DNA of 64,000 bases from Bin87 sp034423575 (GTDB lineage Bacteria > Chloroflexota > Dehalococcoidia > Lucifugimonadales > UBA3495), in the NCBI GenBank assembly GCA_034423575.1, contig DAOUIF010000033.1, forward strand, positions 124,001-188,000. Direction: 5' to 3'. The number at the start of each line of letters is the position of its first letter. Within the stretch, counting starts at the first letter, position 1. Made by a program: the position numbers and the translations under genes. The notes below the pieces were generated by a model, which was not told the DNA's origin, searched no databases, and saw only the letters and a list, made by a program, of their open reading frames with translations. Positions 50,619-60,093 of the stretch are shown here, one piece after another.

Positions 50619-52400
50619 ATGCTGAACCGTGCATCGAATCGTCTTACCGGCCGGATATTGGCAGCGATGGCGATGATCATCGCTCTCACGGCGGTGGTGG
50701 CCTGCGGGGCCACCGCTCCAACTGAAAGCACCGCGCCCCAAACCGACAGCCCGGTGCCGGCTCAACCGGCCGCGAGCACCTCGGGGGATTCGCCGGCGCC
50801 TACTGCGGTTCCGGCCCAGGCGGCGGGCGCGCCACAGACCTCGGATCGGGGGATATACGGGGGGACAGTTCCCATGCAGGACTATGCCTTTCCCAACCTG
50901 ATTTTCCACCCCCATGAGTTCACCAACCAGGTGAAGAACATCTCGGGCATATACAACGGGCTGCTGGAGTATGACGCCGAGACCGACGATCCTTACGATA
51001 TCATCGGTGACCTGGCGGAGAGTTGGGAACTGCAGCCAGACGGGGTGACCTATGTATTCCACCTGCACGAGAACGCCATGTGGCACGACGGCTCGCCTGT
51101 CACGGCGTCAGATGTCGTTTACAGCATGGACAGCCTCGTGGACACGGAGGCCAACCGGCCGCAGACCCTGATCATCGCGCCGTACTACTCCCAGGGCAAC
51201 GCCCGGGTGATTGACGACCATACGGTGGAGATCAGTACAAACAACCCCGCGCCGGATTTCGTTCCCATGCTGGCTGCGGACGCCTTCAAGATGATGTCGG
51301 AGACTTGGGGTGAATCGGGTGTGGACACCTCCAAGTGGGAGAACGGCATGGGTTCGGGCCCGTTCAAGCCGACCAGCCTGGAAAAGGACGTCTCCATCGC
51401 CCTGGAGAAAAACCAGAACTACTGGAAGGAAGGCCTACCCTACATCGACGGCAGCATCCATTACTACATCGCAGACAAAGGCACTGCGATCGGCGCTTAC
51501 CGCACGGGTCAGGTGTTGATGTCAACGTGGCCAGCGACCAACCTGAGCAACACTGAAATCCTGGAACTGCAGAAGTCCGAGGCGGAAACCCTGGACGTCT
51601 ACCTGATTCCTAACACCAGTCTGCTGGGCACCCTGATCAACACTACCATCGAGCCGTTCAACGACGTGAGGGTGCGCAGGGCGATGCACCTGGCGGTGGA
51701 CCGGGCGGAATTCCGCGAGATATTCGGTGGCGGCATAGCGCCCATGGGCACCCCGTTCCCGCCGGAAACCTGGTTCGGCCGCGGCGAAGAGGACGCCAGC
51801 CAAATGCCCGGTTATCGCCTGGGACCGGATGGTGGAAAACATCCGGGGGACTTAGAGGAAGCCCGTCGGCTGCTGGCGGAAGCCGGAGTGCCAGAGGGAT
51901 TCAAAGTCAACATCATGGCGCGGACGGCCGTGGAATACGTTGACCTGGCCCAGTTGCTGGCCGACCAGTATCGCCGTTTCCTGGGCTGGGATGCGACCGT
52001 GCAGCCCATCGACAGCGCGACCGGCATAACACGGTACAAGGAACAGGACTACCAGATCGCGGCCCAGGGCACGGCGCTGCTGGTCGGCGAACCCGACCCA
52101 ATCATCGGAAAAATATTCATGCCCGGCGGCCTGTGGATCCAGTGGTCCGGATGGGAGGCGCCGCAAAAGTTCAAGGACTGGTTTGCCGCCCAGAGCCAGG
52201 AACTGGACCGGACCAAGCGAGCGGTGATCCTGCGTGAGATGGAGGACTATATCCTGACGGAAGACCCGGGACCGCTGCTGGTTTATTACTGGAGTTTCCG
52301 AGACCAGGTGGTGAACAAGCGCATCAAGAACTTCCATATGCCGGCGAGCCTCTGGACACAATTGAAGAACGAGCGCATCTGGTGCGACCCGGAGTGCTGA
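50619..52400 (+). CDS. ABC transporter substrate-binding lipoprotein (family 5), copy 1
   Basis: Oligopeptide/nickel-type receptor of 593 aa. The signal ends with the lipobox VVAC (Cys29); a Pro/Ala/Thr linker to about residue 80 follows. The SBP_bac_5 core has PYDIIGDLAESWELQPDGVTYVFHL, MWHDGSPVTASDVVYSMDS, PAPDFVPMLAADAFKMM and FNDVRVRRAMHLAVDRAEF. GGGGAGGG precedes the ATG at 50619. Copy 2 follows 64 bp downstream, has the same length and is nearly identical over the core, a clear tandem duplication. The ligand is not readable; peptides, sugars and metals are all possible for this family. Confidence 0.93.
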   Translation: MLNRASNRLTGRILAAMAMIIALTAVVACGATAPTESTAPQTDSPVPAQPAASTSGDSPAPTAVPAQAAGAPQTSDRGIYGGTVPMQDYAFPNLIFHPHEFTNQVKNISGIYNGLLEYDAETDDPYDIIGDLAESWELQPDGVTYVFHLHENAMWHDGSPVTASDVVYSMDSLVDTEANRPQTLIIAPYYSQGNARVIDDHTVEISTNNPAPDFVPMLAADAFKMMSETWGESGVDTSKWENGMGSGPFKPTSLEKDVSIALEKNQNYWKEGLPYIDGSIHYYIADKGTAIGAYRTGQVLMSTWPATNLSNTEILELQKSEAETLDVYLIPNTSLLGTLINTTIEPFNDVRVRRAMHLAVDRAEFREIFGGGIAPMGTPFPPETWFGRGEEDASQMPGYRLGPDGGKHPGDLEEARRLLAEAGVPEGFKVNIMARTAVEYVDLAQLLADQYRRFLGWDATVQPIDSATGITRYKEQDYQIAAQGTALLVGEPDPIIGKIFMPGGLWIQWSGWEAPQKFKDWFAAQSQELDRTKRAVILREMEDYILTEDPGPLLVYYWSFRDQVVNKRIKNFHMPASLWTQLKNERIWCDPEC

Positions 52401-52464
52401 AGGAAGGCAGTTCCGGAGTCGATAGAGGATCGGATGGTGATGTCTTGACGCAAGGAGGATTCCC

Positions 52465-54246
52465 ATGCTGGGCCGCTCGTTGAAATTCATTGCCCATAGG
52501 GTATTTATCACCCTGGCTGTTGCGATGGCGCTGTCGGCGGTGGTCGCCTGCGGTGCGACGGCTCCCACCGATAGCACCGCTCCCGCCGCGGATACCGCTC
52601 CAGTAGCGCAGCCGGCGGCGAGTACGTCGGGCGACAGTCCGGCGCCCACCGCCATTCCGGCGCAAGCCAACGAGGCTGCACAGACGGCCGACAGGGGCAA
52701 GTACGGCGGGATCGTGCCCATGCACGATTACGCCTTCCCCAACCTGATCTGGCATCCCCATGAGTTTTCAAACCAGTTCAAGAACAACTCCGCGATCTAC
52801 AACGGGTTGATCGAATACAACGCGGAGACCGACGATCCCTACGACATCCGGGGGGATCTGGCGGAAAGTTGGGAGCTGCAGCCCGATGGCGTGACCTACG
52901 TGTTCCACCTGCACGAGCATGCGATGTGGCACGACGGGACCCCGGTCACAGCCGTGGACGTGGTTCACAGCATGGATAGCCTGGTCAACACCGAGGAGAG
53001 CCGGCCACAGACGTTGATCATCGCTCCCTATTATTCCGCCGGGAACGCGCGGGTGATCGACGACTATACCGTGGAGATCAAGACCAACAACCCGGCGCCG
53101 GACTTCATTCCCATGCTGGCCGCCGACGCGTTCAAGATGATGTCCAAAACCTGGGACGAGTCGGGAGTGGACACGTCCAAGTGGGAAAACGGGATGGGGT
53201 CCGGGCCATTTGTTCCCACCAAGCTGGAGAAGGACGTGTCAATCGAGCTGGCCCGGCACGAAGATTACTGGAAAGAAGGCCTTCCGTACATTGACGGGAT
53301 CATCCATCACTACATAGCGGACAAGGGCACGGCTATCGGTGCGTACCGGACCCAGCAGGTTCTGATGACCACGTTCCCGGTGACCAACCTGAGCAACACT
53401 GAAATCCTGGAGTTGGAAGAAGCCGAGGCCGATATCCTAGATGTGTACCTCATTCCGAACACCAGTTTGCTGGGAACGCTGATCAACACCACCATCGAAC
53501 CGTTCAATGACGTCAGGGTGCGTCGCGCGATGCACCTTGCCGTGGACCGCGCCGAATTCCGTACCATATTTGGCGGAGGCATAGCCCCGGTTGGCACGCC
53601 GCTCCCGCCGGATACTTGGTTTGGCCGTACCGAGGAAGAAGCTCTCCAACTGCCCGGTTTCCGGAGTGAGGCCGACGGCAGCAAGCATCAGGGCGACATT
53701 GAAGAAGCCAAGAGGTTGCTGGCCGAGGCCGGCGTCCCCGAAGGGTTCCAGGTTGACATTATGGCCCGAACGGCTGTCGAGTACGTCGACCTAGCGCAAT
53801 TGCTGGCGGACCAATTCCGGCGCTACCTGGGCTGGGAAGCCACCGTCAAGCCGATCGACAGCGCGACGGGCTTCAGCCGGTACAAGGAGCACGACTACCA
53901 GATTGCCGCCCAGGGGACGGCTCTCTTGCTGGGTGAGCCTGATCCCATCATCGGCAAAATCTTCATGCCCGGCGGGCTGTGGATCCAATGGTCCGGATGG
54001 GAGGCGCCCCAGGAGTTCCAGGACTGGTTCAATGCCCAGAGCCAGGAGCTTGACCGGGCCAAGCGGGCGGCGATCCTCAGGGAGATGGAAGACTGGATGC
54101 TCACCGTGGATCCGGGGCCACTGCTGGTGTATTACTGGAGCTTCCGAGACCAGATCGTGAATAAGCAGATCCAGAACTACCACATGCCGGTGAGCCTGTG
54201 GGTGCAGTTGAAGCACGAATACATCTGGTGCGACCCGGCGTGCTGA
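52465..54246 (+). CDS. ABC transporter substrate-binding lipoprotein (family 5), copy 2
   Basis: Receptor of 593 aa, a close paralogue of 50619-52400 with the same length and lipobox position (VVAC, Cys29). Shared segments include DDPYDI.GDLAESWELQPDG and NTSLLGTLINTTIEPFNDVR. Differences cluster in the signal peptide, in surface loops and around ligand-pocket segments (for example YADKGTAIGAYRTQQVLMTTFP versus the equivalent in copy 1), so the two may bind different ligands. AAGGAGG precedes the ATG. The permease genes follow, and no ATPase gene is present. Confidence 0.93.
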   Translation: MLGRSLKFIAHRVFITLAVAMALSAVVACGATAPTDSTAPAADTAPVAQPAASTSGDSPAPTAIPAQANEAAQTADRGKYGGIVPMHDYAFPNLIWHPHEFSNQFKNNSAIYNGLIEYNAETDDPYDIRGDLAESWELQPDGVTYVFHLHEHAMWHDGTPVTAVDVVHSMDSLVNTEESRPQTLIIAPYYSAGNARVIDDYTVEIKTNNPAPDFIPMLAADAFKMMSKTWDESGVDTSKWENGMGSGPFVPTKLEKDVSIELARHEDYWKEGLPYIDGIIHHYIADKGTAIGAYRTQQVLMTTFPVTNLSNTEILELEEAEADILDVYLIPNTSLLGTLINTTIEPFNDVRVRRAMHLAVDRAEFRTIFGGGIAPVGTPLPPDTWFGRTEEEALQLPGFRSEADGSKHQGDIEEAKRLLAEAGVPEGFQVDIMARTAVEYVDLAQLLADQFRRYLGWEATVKPIDSATGFSRYKEHDYQIAAQGTALLLGEPDPIIGKIFMPGGLWIQWSGWEAPQEFQDWFNAQSQELDRAKRAAILREMEDWMLTVDPGPLLVYYWSFRDQIVNKQIQNYHMPVSLWVQLKHEYIWCDPAC

Positions 54247-54334
54247 GCGGATACGGGCTAACGGAACCCGAGGGAGAACCATGGACTACGGCCAACCGCG
54301 CCGGCGGGAATTTGGCAGAGGCTGAGGAGAAGCT

Positions 54335-55294
54335 ATGAATACCTACGTCATCAAACGCTTCATGCTCTTCATCCCGACGCTCATCCTCGTCACGCTCATG
54401 GTGTTTGCGTTGATGCGGTTGGTGCCCGGCGATCCGGCCGAGCTGCTTTTGATGGGATTCGAGGGCGACGGGCAATTCTCCGAGCAGCAGCTGGCCGACC
54501 TGCGGGCCAAACTGGGCACTGACCGGCCGCTCGCCATCCAGTACCTGAGTTGGATCTGGGGGATGCTCCGCGGAGATTTCGGTGTGTCGATGTATTTCGA
54601 CACTCCGATATCAGAGGACCTTGCTGCCAAGCTGCCGATCACGCTGGAATTGTCGGCGCTGGCGTTGATGTTAGCGTTCGTGGTGGCCGTCCCGCTTGGC
54701 GTCTTATCGGCGGTGCGGCAGGACACGATTGCGGATTACGCGTCGAGAATAATAGCCATTGCCGGCGTGGCCATGCCGACGTTCTGGATCGGCATCCTGG
54801 TGGTGTACTTCCTGGTTACGTGGTTCGACTGGTTACCGCCGCTAGGGTACGCCAACCTGTGGAAGGACCCGTGGACCAACTTGCAGCAGATGTTCTTCCC
54901 GGCGGTGGCGTTGGGGTTCTACAACATGGCGCTGGTCGCCCGCGTGACCCGCTCGTCGATGCTGGAGGTCTTCCGGGAGGACTACATCCGCACGGCGCGG
55001 TCCAAGGGCCTGCGGGAGAGGGCGGTGATCATCAGGCACGCGCTGAAGAATGCGTTCCTGCCGATTCTCACCATATCGGGCTGGCAGGTGGGAAGGCTGA
55101 TAGCGGGGACGGTGGTCATCGAGACGATCTTCCTAGTGCCCGGGATGGGTCGTCTGCTGGTGGACAGCATCCTGCATCGCGACTACACCATGATCCAGAG
55201 CATCGTGATGGTGATCGCGTTCATGGTTCTGGCGCTGAACCTGATCGTCGACCTCCTCTACGCCTGGCTGGACCCACGGATACGCTACGAGTAA
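54335..55294 (+). CDS. ABC transporter permease (DppB/OppB type)
   Basis: Inner membrane permease of 319 aa. N-terminal helix YVIKRFMLFIPTLILVTLMVFALMRLVPGDPAE is typical of the DppB group. The EAA loop appears as EDYIRTARSKGLRERAVIIRHALKNAFLP, and the C-terminal helices include TVVIETIFLVPGMGRLLVDSI. It pairs with the DppC-type permease 51 bp downstream. GAGGAG lies upstream of the ATG. Confidence 0.95.
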   Translation: MNTYVIKRFMLFIPTLILVTLMVFALMRLVPGDPAELLLMGFEGDGQFSEQQLADLRAKLGTDRPLAIQYLSWIWGMLRGDFGVSMYFDTPISEDLAAKLPITLELSALALMLAFVVAVPLGVLSAVRQDTIADYASRIIAIAGVAMPTFWIGILVVYFLVTWFDWLPPLGYANLWKDPWTNLQQMFFPAVALGFYNMALVARVTRSSMLEVFREDYIRTARSKGLRERAVIIRHALKNAFLPILTISGWQVGRLIAGTVVIETIFLVPGMGRLLVDSILHRDYTMIQSIVMVIAFMVLALNLIVDLLYAWLDPRIRYE

Positions 55295-55345
55295 ACGCTT
55301 TCGCTTCGCAGATCAGGACCGCAGTCTCCGGCGAGGAACAGGAAG

Positions 55346-56260
55346 ATGGCCCAGGAAGCAACGGGAGTATTGGCACCCACCGAGTCGGTTAGCTCGGGGA
55401 TGCGACCCAAACGAACGGTTTGGGAGAACATAATCAACTTCGCCCAGCGCAAGCCGCTGGGAGCGTTCGGCGCCGTGGTCGTCATAATCCTTGTGGTCGT
55501 CGCAATTTTGGCGCCAGTCGTGGCAACGGACGACCCGAAGCTGACCAACGCGGCCTACCGCTTCAACCCGCCCAATGCCGAGACCTGGCTGGGAGGAGAC
55601 CAGATCGGCCGGGATGTGTACAGCCGGCTGGTCTACGGCACGCGGATCTCGCTGGTGGTTGGCCTCTTGAGCGTGTTCTTCGGAGTAACCATCGGATCGT
55701 TCATCGGGATTGTCAGCGGCTACTTTGGAGGCATCACCGACCTGGTGATCCAGCGGATCATGGACGCCATGATGTCGTTCCCGGCGTTGATCCTGGCATT
55801 AGCGATAATGGCCATCCTGGGCGCTTCGGTGACCAACGTGGTCATTGCGCTGAGCGCGGTGTTCATTCCCGGCGCGGCGCGGACGATCCGTTCGCAGGCG
55901 CTGAGCATCAAGGAAGTAGACTACGTGCTGGCGGCGCGGGCCGTGGGCGCCGGGGACTGGCGCATCATTTTGGGGCACATGGCGCCGAACTGCGCCGCCA
56001 CGTTCATCGTGCTGGCAAGCATCTCGTTGGGTTGGGCGATCGTGGTGGAAGCGTCGCTGAGCTTCCTGGGCGTGGGGATTCCGCCGGACGTTCCGTCGTG
56101 GGGCGGCATGCTGAACGGCGTGGCGCAGAACTCGCTGGACGTGGCGCCGTGGCTGGGGGTATTCCCGGGTTTGGCCATCGCGATCACGGTGTTCGCAGTG
56201 AACCTGCTTGGCGATGCGCTGCGGGACGTGCTGGACCCGAGGATGCGCGGAGCGAATTAA
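55346..56260 (+). CDS. ABC transporter permease (DppC/OppC type)
   Basis: Permease of 304 aa of the DppC group. It has an N-terminal helix (LGAFGAVVVIILVVVAILAPVVA), the sequence TWLGGDQIGRDVYSRLVYGTRISL, an EAA loop with VDYVLAARAVGAGDWRIILGHMAPN, and GWAIVVEASLSFLGVGIPPDVPSWGGML. It is the last gene of the operon and is followed by a strong terminator. The ATP-binding subunits that energise these permeases are not in the window. Confidence 0.95.
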   Translation: MAQEATGVLAPTESVSSGMRPKRTVWENIINFAQRKPLGAFGAVVVIILVVVAILAPVVATDDPKLTNAAYRFNPPNAETWLGGDQIGRDVYSRLVYGTRISLVVGLLSVFFGVTIGSFIGIVSGYFGGITDLVIQRIMDAMMSFPALILALAIMAILGASVTNVVIALSAVFIPGAARTIRSQALSIKEVDYVLAARAVGAGDWRIILGHMAPNCAATFIVLASISLGWAIVVEASLSFLGVGIPPDVPSWGGMLNGVAQNSLDVAPWLGVFPGLAIAITVFAVNLLGDALRDVLDPRMRGAN

Positions 56261-56292
56261 GCCACATCGTCGGCGCGGCGATGCGAAAAAAT

Positions 56293-56320
56293 GGGGAGGG
56301 TTCACAACCCTCCCCGTTTT
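56293..56320 (+). terminator. Intrinsic terminator after the ABC transporter operon
   Basis: GGGGAGGGTT (56293-56302) and AACCCTCCCC (56306-56315) form a perfect 10-bp stem with a CAC loop, then G and four T residues. It lies 32 bp after the last permease stop. Confidence 0.88.
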
Positions 56321-56334
56321 ACGTGCCGGTACGT

Positions 56335-56700
56335 CTAGGCTTCCGGGTAGGTGAGCTTCATCAGGACGTGGCGGCGATTCTTGGTGTGGGGGCGTACGTG
56401 TTCCGGCCAGCGGCCGGCGTCGACGGCCTCGGCCCACTCTGGGCTGGTCAGCACTTCCGGGTTTTCGATCTGGTAGACCGCGTGATGCTTGGGCGTGCCT
56501 GGGATCTCGATCTCCTGGATCTGTCCTCCCATTGCCATGAGGAGGCGGTGGGTCTCGTAGCGGGTGACCCCCACGACCCCGGGGGTCTCGTTGAGCAGCG
56601 GGCAGTGCTCGGTGTTGTAGACCTCGTTGAACAGCGCCTCGCGGTCGGGGTCGATGTCCATGCTGGCAATGAACAGGTACTTGGAATGCAGGTCTGCCAT
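56335..56700 (-). CDS. Dimeric alpha-beta barrel (EthD-like) protein
   Basis: Protein of 121 aa with the ferredoxin-like dimeric alpha-beta barrel pattern: YLFIASMDIDPDREALFNEVYNTEHCPLLNETPGVVGVTRYET, then HAVYQIENPEVLTSPEWAEAVD. This order is seen in EthD-like proteins and related small oxygenase-type or stress proteins. The His in NTEHCPLL is the common family residue. Catalytic activity is not demonstrated. It lies next to the TPR gene on the same strand, 17 bp away. Confidence 0.75.
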   Translation of the reverse strand: MADLHSKYLFIASMDIDPDREALFNEVYNTEHCPLLNETPGVVGVTRYETHRLLMAMGGQIQEIEIPGTPKHHAVYQIENPEVLTSPEWAEAVDAGRWPEHVRPHTKNRRHVLMKLTYPEA

Positions 56701-56717
56701 GGTGGCGCCTCCGTTGG

Positions 56718-57368
56718 TCAGTGTGAGTGGTGCAGCAGCTGCGCGGCGATGGCCCAGTCGGAACGGGCGGCGGTCATGTCGCCGAAGTTGGAGCGGGCCC
56801 TACCACGAGCGACATAAGCTTCGGCGTAGCGATCGTCGAGACGGATGGCGTTATCGAACTCGGCCACGGCGGCGTGGTTGTCGCCGGAGTCCCGCAGGGC
56901 CAGGCCTCGCCAGTAATGGGCGGATGGATCGTCCGGTTCGTGCTCCACGGATCGCCTCAAGTCTTCCGCGGCTTCGGCCAGGAAACCCAGCTTGTACCGG
57001 GCGATGCCCCTGACGCGCCAGGCGCGAGGCAGGCCGGGCTCGAGTTCCAACGTTCGGGTTGCGTCGGTCTCAGCTGCGGGCCAGTCGGACCGGTCCAGGT
57101 GGATGGCGCCGCGTTCGAGCCAAGCACCGGCGAGGCCTGAGTCCAGCGTGATGCCCGCGTCCAGATCGGCCAGCGCCGCATCGGTGCGGCCCAGCATGAT
57201 CAAGCACCGGCCCCGGAGCAGGCGCAAGTCAGCGGCGGTGGGCGACGCTAGCAACGCCAGGTCGAGGTCGGCGAGAGCGGCGCGTGGGTTGCCGTTGGCA
57301 ATGTGCGCTTGGGCGCTCCGCATGTGTTCGGTAACCGACGGGGAGCGGTTTCGCTCGGCGCGCTGCAT
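56718..57368 (-). CDS. Tetratricopeptide repeat protein
   Basis: Protein of 216 aa made of about five to six TPR units. Examples are AHIANGNPRAALADLDLALL, LRGRCLIMLGRTDAALADLD, WRVRGIARYKLGFLAEAAEDL and GRARSNFGDMTAARSDWAIA. No signal peptide or enzymatic domain is seen. The ATG at 57366-57368 gives a protein that starts just before the first repeat; the longer upstream frame lies in the ThDP enzyme gene and is not credible. It follows the ThDP enzyme gene by 67 bp on the same strand. TPR proteins mediate protein-protein contacts; the partner is unknown. Confidence 0.88.
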   Translation of the reverse strand: MQRAERNRSPSVTEHMRSAQAHIANGNPRAALADLDLALLASPTAADLRLLRGRCLIMLGRTDAALADLDAGITLDSGLAGAWLERGAIHLDRSDWPAAETDATRTLELEPGLPRAWRVRGIARYKLGFLAEAAEDLRRSVEHEPDDPSAHYWRGLALRDSGDNHAAVAEFDNAIRLDDRYAEAYVARGRARSNFGDMTAARSDWAIAAQLLHHSH

Positions 57369-57435
57369 AGTTGGGAGCTCGGGTATGGCAAGGGGCGACC
57401 TGGTAGGGCCGCCCCAGAACTGCCGTGACGGTGGA

Positions 57436-59082
57436 TCAGAAAGCGCGGCGGTGGGAATAGTTGATCTCCGCGTTCGTGATGAACTCAAGGAGGACAGCGT
57501 TCCCGTTTTCGTTTTGCTGGCGGGCGCGCTGGAACGCCGGGATGATCTCGTTGGGGTCGGTGACGCGCTCGGCGTAGCCGCCCATGGCGCGGCCCATGTC
57601 CGCGTAGTTGCCGCCAAGGTCGCGGGTGTTATAGAGCTCGTGGGAGCGCTGCATGGCGTTGGTTTCCACGGCCATGGTGGAGTTGTTGAGGACCACGGTG
57701 GTGATGGGCACGTTGCTGCGCACTGCGGTCTCGAAGTCCAGGCCGACCATGCCGAAAGCGGCGTCGCCCATGAAGTTGACGCACATCTTCTCCGGGTCTG
57801 CCAGCTTGGCGCCGATCACCAGGCCCAAGCCGGTGCCGAGACCGTGGGACTTTCCCCAGCCAAGGTAGGTGCGCGGTCCGCCCGAGCGGTAGAACGGGGT
57901 GATCTGATCGCGGGGGCTGCCGGAATCGTGGGTGATGATGGCCTCGCTGGCCGGCACAGCTTTCTGGAAATCGGTGATGACGCGGTAGGGGTTGACCAGC
58001 GGGCCGGAGTCGGTGGTCTTGTGCTCCCACTCGGCGAGCCAGGCCTCGCGCACGGATGCGATCTCGCCTGTGATCTCGGCGTTGTTCCGGCGACTGTCGC
58101 CGACGATCTCGCGGCAGGCCTCGATCATCTGGCGCAGGGCCAGCTTGGCGTCCCCGATGAGCGGGAACTGGACGTCGTAGTCCTTGTTCAGGTCGCGGGG
58201 ATCGTTGGTGTTCTGGATCAGCGTTTTGCCGGCGGGCAGGTTCATGGACATGCCGTGCTTGGTGAAGCTGGAGCCAACGCCGAAGATGACATCAGAGCGG
58301 CGCACGAAACGGTACACGGTGCCTGACATGACGCCGGAGCCGCTGCCCAGTGCAAGAGGATGCTGCTCGGGAAAGCCGCTCTTGCCCAGCAGCGTGCTCA
58401 TTACCGGGATCGACAGAAGCTCGGCGAGTTCGACCAGCTCATCGGTGGCCTCGGCGTACATCACACCCTGGCCGGCGTGGATCACGGGGTAGGTGGCGGA
58501 GCACAGGGCGCGTGCGGCGGCTTCCACGTCGACGGGATCGGCCTGGGACGCCGACCGACGGACGTTGCCGCCCCAGTAGAAGGCTTCCTCGGACACTTCT
58601 TCCAATGCCACGTCGGCCGGGATCTCGACCATCGATGGACCAGGCCGGCCGGTGTACAGAGCGTTGACGGCCCGGCGCATGACCTGGCTGGTGCTGCCGG
58701 ACAGGTTCAGCCGTTCGAGGTGCTTGGTGACGCTGGCGAAGCTCTCGATGGAGTCGAACATGGGGAAGACTTCCTGCCGCTCCCGCGGGTGGCCCAGCGG
58801 CAGCAGCAGGATCGGCACCGAGTCGGAAAAGGATGTGGCCACGCCGGAATAGGCGTTTTCGGCGCCTGGACCGTATTGCATGGCGAAGACGCCGGGAGGC
58901 CGGCCGTTGGTGATGCGGCTGTAGCCGTCGGCGATGCCGACGCCCACGCGCTCCTGACGGCAGATGATGGGCCGGATGCCGGCGGCGGCGCAAGCCTCGA
59001 TTACGGGCGTGGTGGGGAAGCAGGACAGGTACTGGACACCCTCCCGCTTGAGAATTTCGGCAATGGCATCGATAGTTTGCAC
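57436..59082 (-). CDS. Thiamine diphosphate-dependent enzyme (acetolactate synthase-like)
   Basis: Protein of 548 aa with the three-domain ThDP fold. The activating Glu is Glu44 in RQERVGVGIADGYSR. PGPSMVEIPADVALEEV and PVIHAGQGVMYAEATDEL mark the central region. The C-terminal ThDP motif is GDAAFGMVGLDFETAVRSNVP with NN shortly after. It is close to benzoylformate decarboxylase, oxalyl-CoA decarboxylase and acetolactate synthase subfamilies, and the sequence alone does not decide between them. Two CaiB/BaiF CoA-transferase genes lie about 1 kb away on the other strand. Confidence 0.9.
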   Translation of the reverse strand: MQTIDAIAEILKREGVQYLSCFPTTPVIEACAAAGIRPIICRQERVGVGIADGYSRITNGRPPGVFAMQYGPGAENAYSGVATSFSDSVPILLLPLGHPRERQEVFPMFDSIESFASVTKHLERLNLSGSTSQVMRRAVNALYTGRPGPSMVEIPADVALEEVSEEAFYWGGNVRRSASQADPVDVEAAARALCSATYPVIHAGQGVMYAEATDELVELAELLSIPVMSTLLGKSGFPEQHPLALGSGSGVMSGTVYRFVRRSDVIFGVGSSFTKHGMSMNLPAGKTLIQNTNDPRDLNKDYDVQFPLIGDAKLALRQMIEACREIVGDSRRNNAEITGEIASVREAWLAEWEHKTTDSGPLVNPYRVITDFQKAVPASEAIITHDSGSPRDQITPFYRSGGPRTYLGWGKSHGLGTGLGLVIGAKLADPEKMCVNFMGDAAFGMVGLDFETAVRSNVPITTVVLNNSTMAVETNAMQRSHELYNTRDLGGNYADMGRAMGGYAERVTDPNEIIPAFQRARQQNENGNAVLLEFITNAEINYSHRRAF

Positions 59083-59150
59083 GGTGTTACCTCGGCGTTG
59101 ATGGTGTGATGGCGATTGAGGGTTGTGCGGCAGCGTTGGCCGATAGTAGG

Positions 59151-59837
59151 CTATTCAGCATCGGTTTCCGAGCCGACCATGCCCGACCAGAAGCGGGACA
59201 CGGGCAGGGAAACGTCCGGGAAGGCGAGGGGACTGACGGTATCGCCGGCCTGGAAACGGCGGACTGTTTGGTATTGGTCGCCTACCGGGTCCGTATGAAC
59301 GTATAACGCGTATTCCCTGAGATTGACGATCCAAAGTTCCGGTACGCCCGCCGCCGCGTACGCGGCCAACTTTTCGCCTCGGTCATAGTTCAATGAGCTT
59401 GCGGAGACCTCGATGATGAACAGCACGTCCTCGGGAGTGGCGGGAGACAAGTGGTAATCCGGCCGGTCGCGGAGAATAGCGAAATCGGGCTGCGGCTCGC
59501 TGCGCGGGTTGATCCGAACAGAACCTTGAACTCGGACGCGGGCGCGGTCGCTGAAGGCGTAAATGACCAGCGGGGTGATGCAATCGGTCGAGTCGTTGTG
59601 CGCGTTTCCAATTGGGGCCATTTCGACGATCTCTCCGTTCAGCAGCTCGATGGGCTCGTATTCCGACAGGATGCCGGCCAGACCCATAGATTGGTACTGG
59701 TCCGCGGTGAACCGATAGCTGCCGTCGAGAACTGCTGCGCGGTCCTGCCGGCCCAGGATGCCCGCGGCAACCATGGCGCGAAACTCGGCGGAGCAAAAGG
59801 TACGGAGATCGTAAGTGCGTTCGATTGCGGTGGTCAT
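59151..59837 (-). CDS. Uma2 family endonuclease, second copy
   Basis: Protein of 228 aa of the Uma2/DUF820 family. It has EYEPIELLNGEIVEMAPIGNAHNDS, RSEPQPDFAILRDRPDYHLS with the first acidic residue (PDFAIL), then VLFIIEVSASSLNYDRGEKLAAYAAAGVPELWIVNL with Glu and Lys in the second acidic-basic motif. This is nearer the family consensus than the copy at 6797-7489. It sits upstream of the ThDP gene on the same strand, and nothing suggests a functional link. Confidence 0.88.
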   Translation of the reverse strand: MTTAIERTYDLRTFCSAEFRAMVAAGILGRQDRAAVLDGSYRFTADQYQSMGLAGILSEYEPIELLNGEIVEMAPIGNAHNDSTDCITPLVIYAFSDRARVRVQGSVRINPRSEPQPDFAILRDRPDYHLSPATPEDVLFIIEVSASSLNYDRGEKLAAYAAAGVPELWIVNLREYALYVHTDPVGDQYQTVRRFQAGDTVSPLAFPDVSLPVSRFWSGMVGSETDAE

Positions 59838-60093
59838 GATGATGTGGCCGAGAATGGCTTCCTAGCGTGGGCGAATTGTAGCGCCCCGTTCGTGCAGGGC
59901 AGGCCGGTCACGAGTATATCACCCACCGCATCAACGACCGCCCCGAGGTCCCCTGCCAAGCCTCCAAAGTGGATTCGGTGGGTTTCAGTCGGGGATTGCA
60001 GGCGATCGCCGGCGACCCTGCGTTTGCGGTTTCGATTGTGTGGCAGGTGCAATGGGGCTAGAATGGCTGCCGAACCAGTTGGGGGGTCTGATT

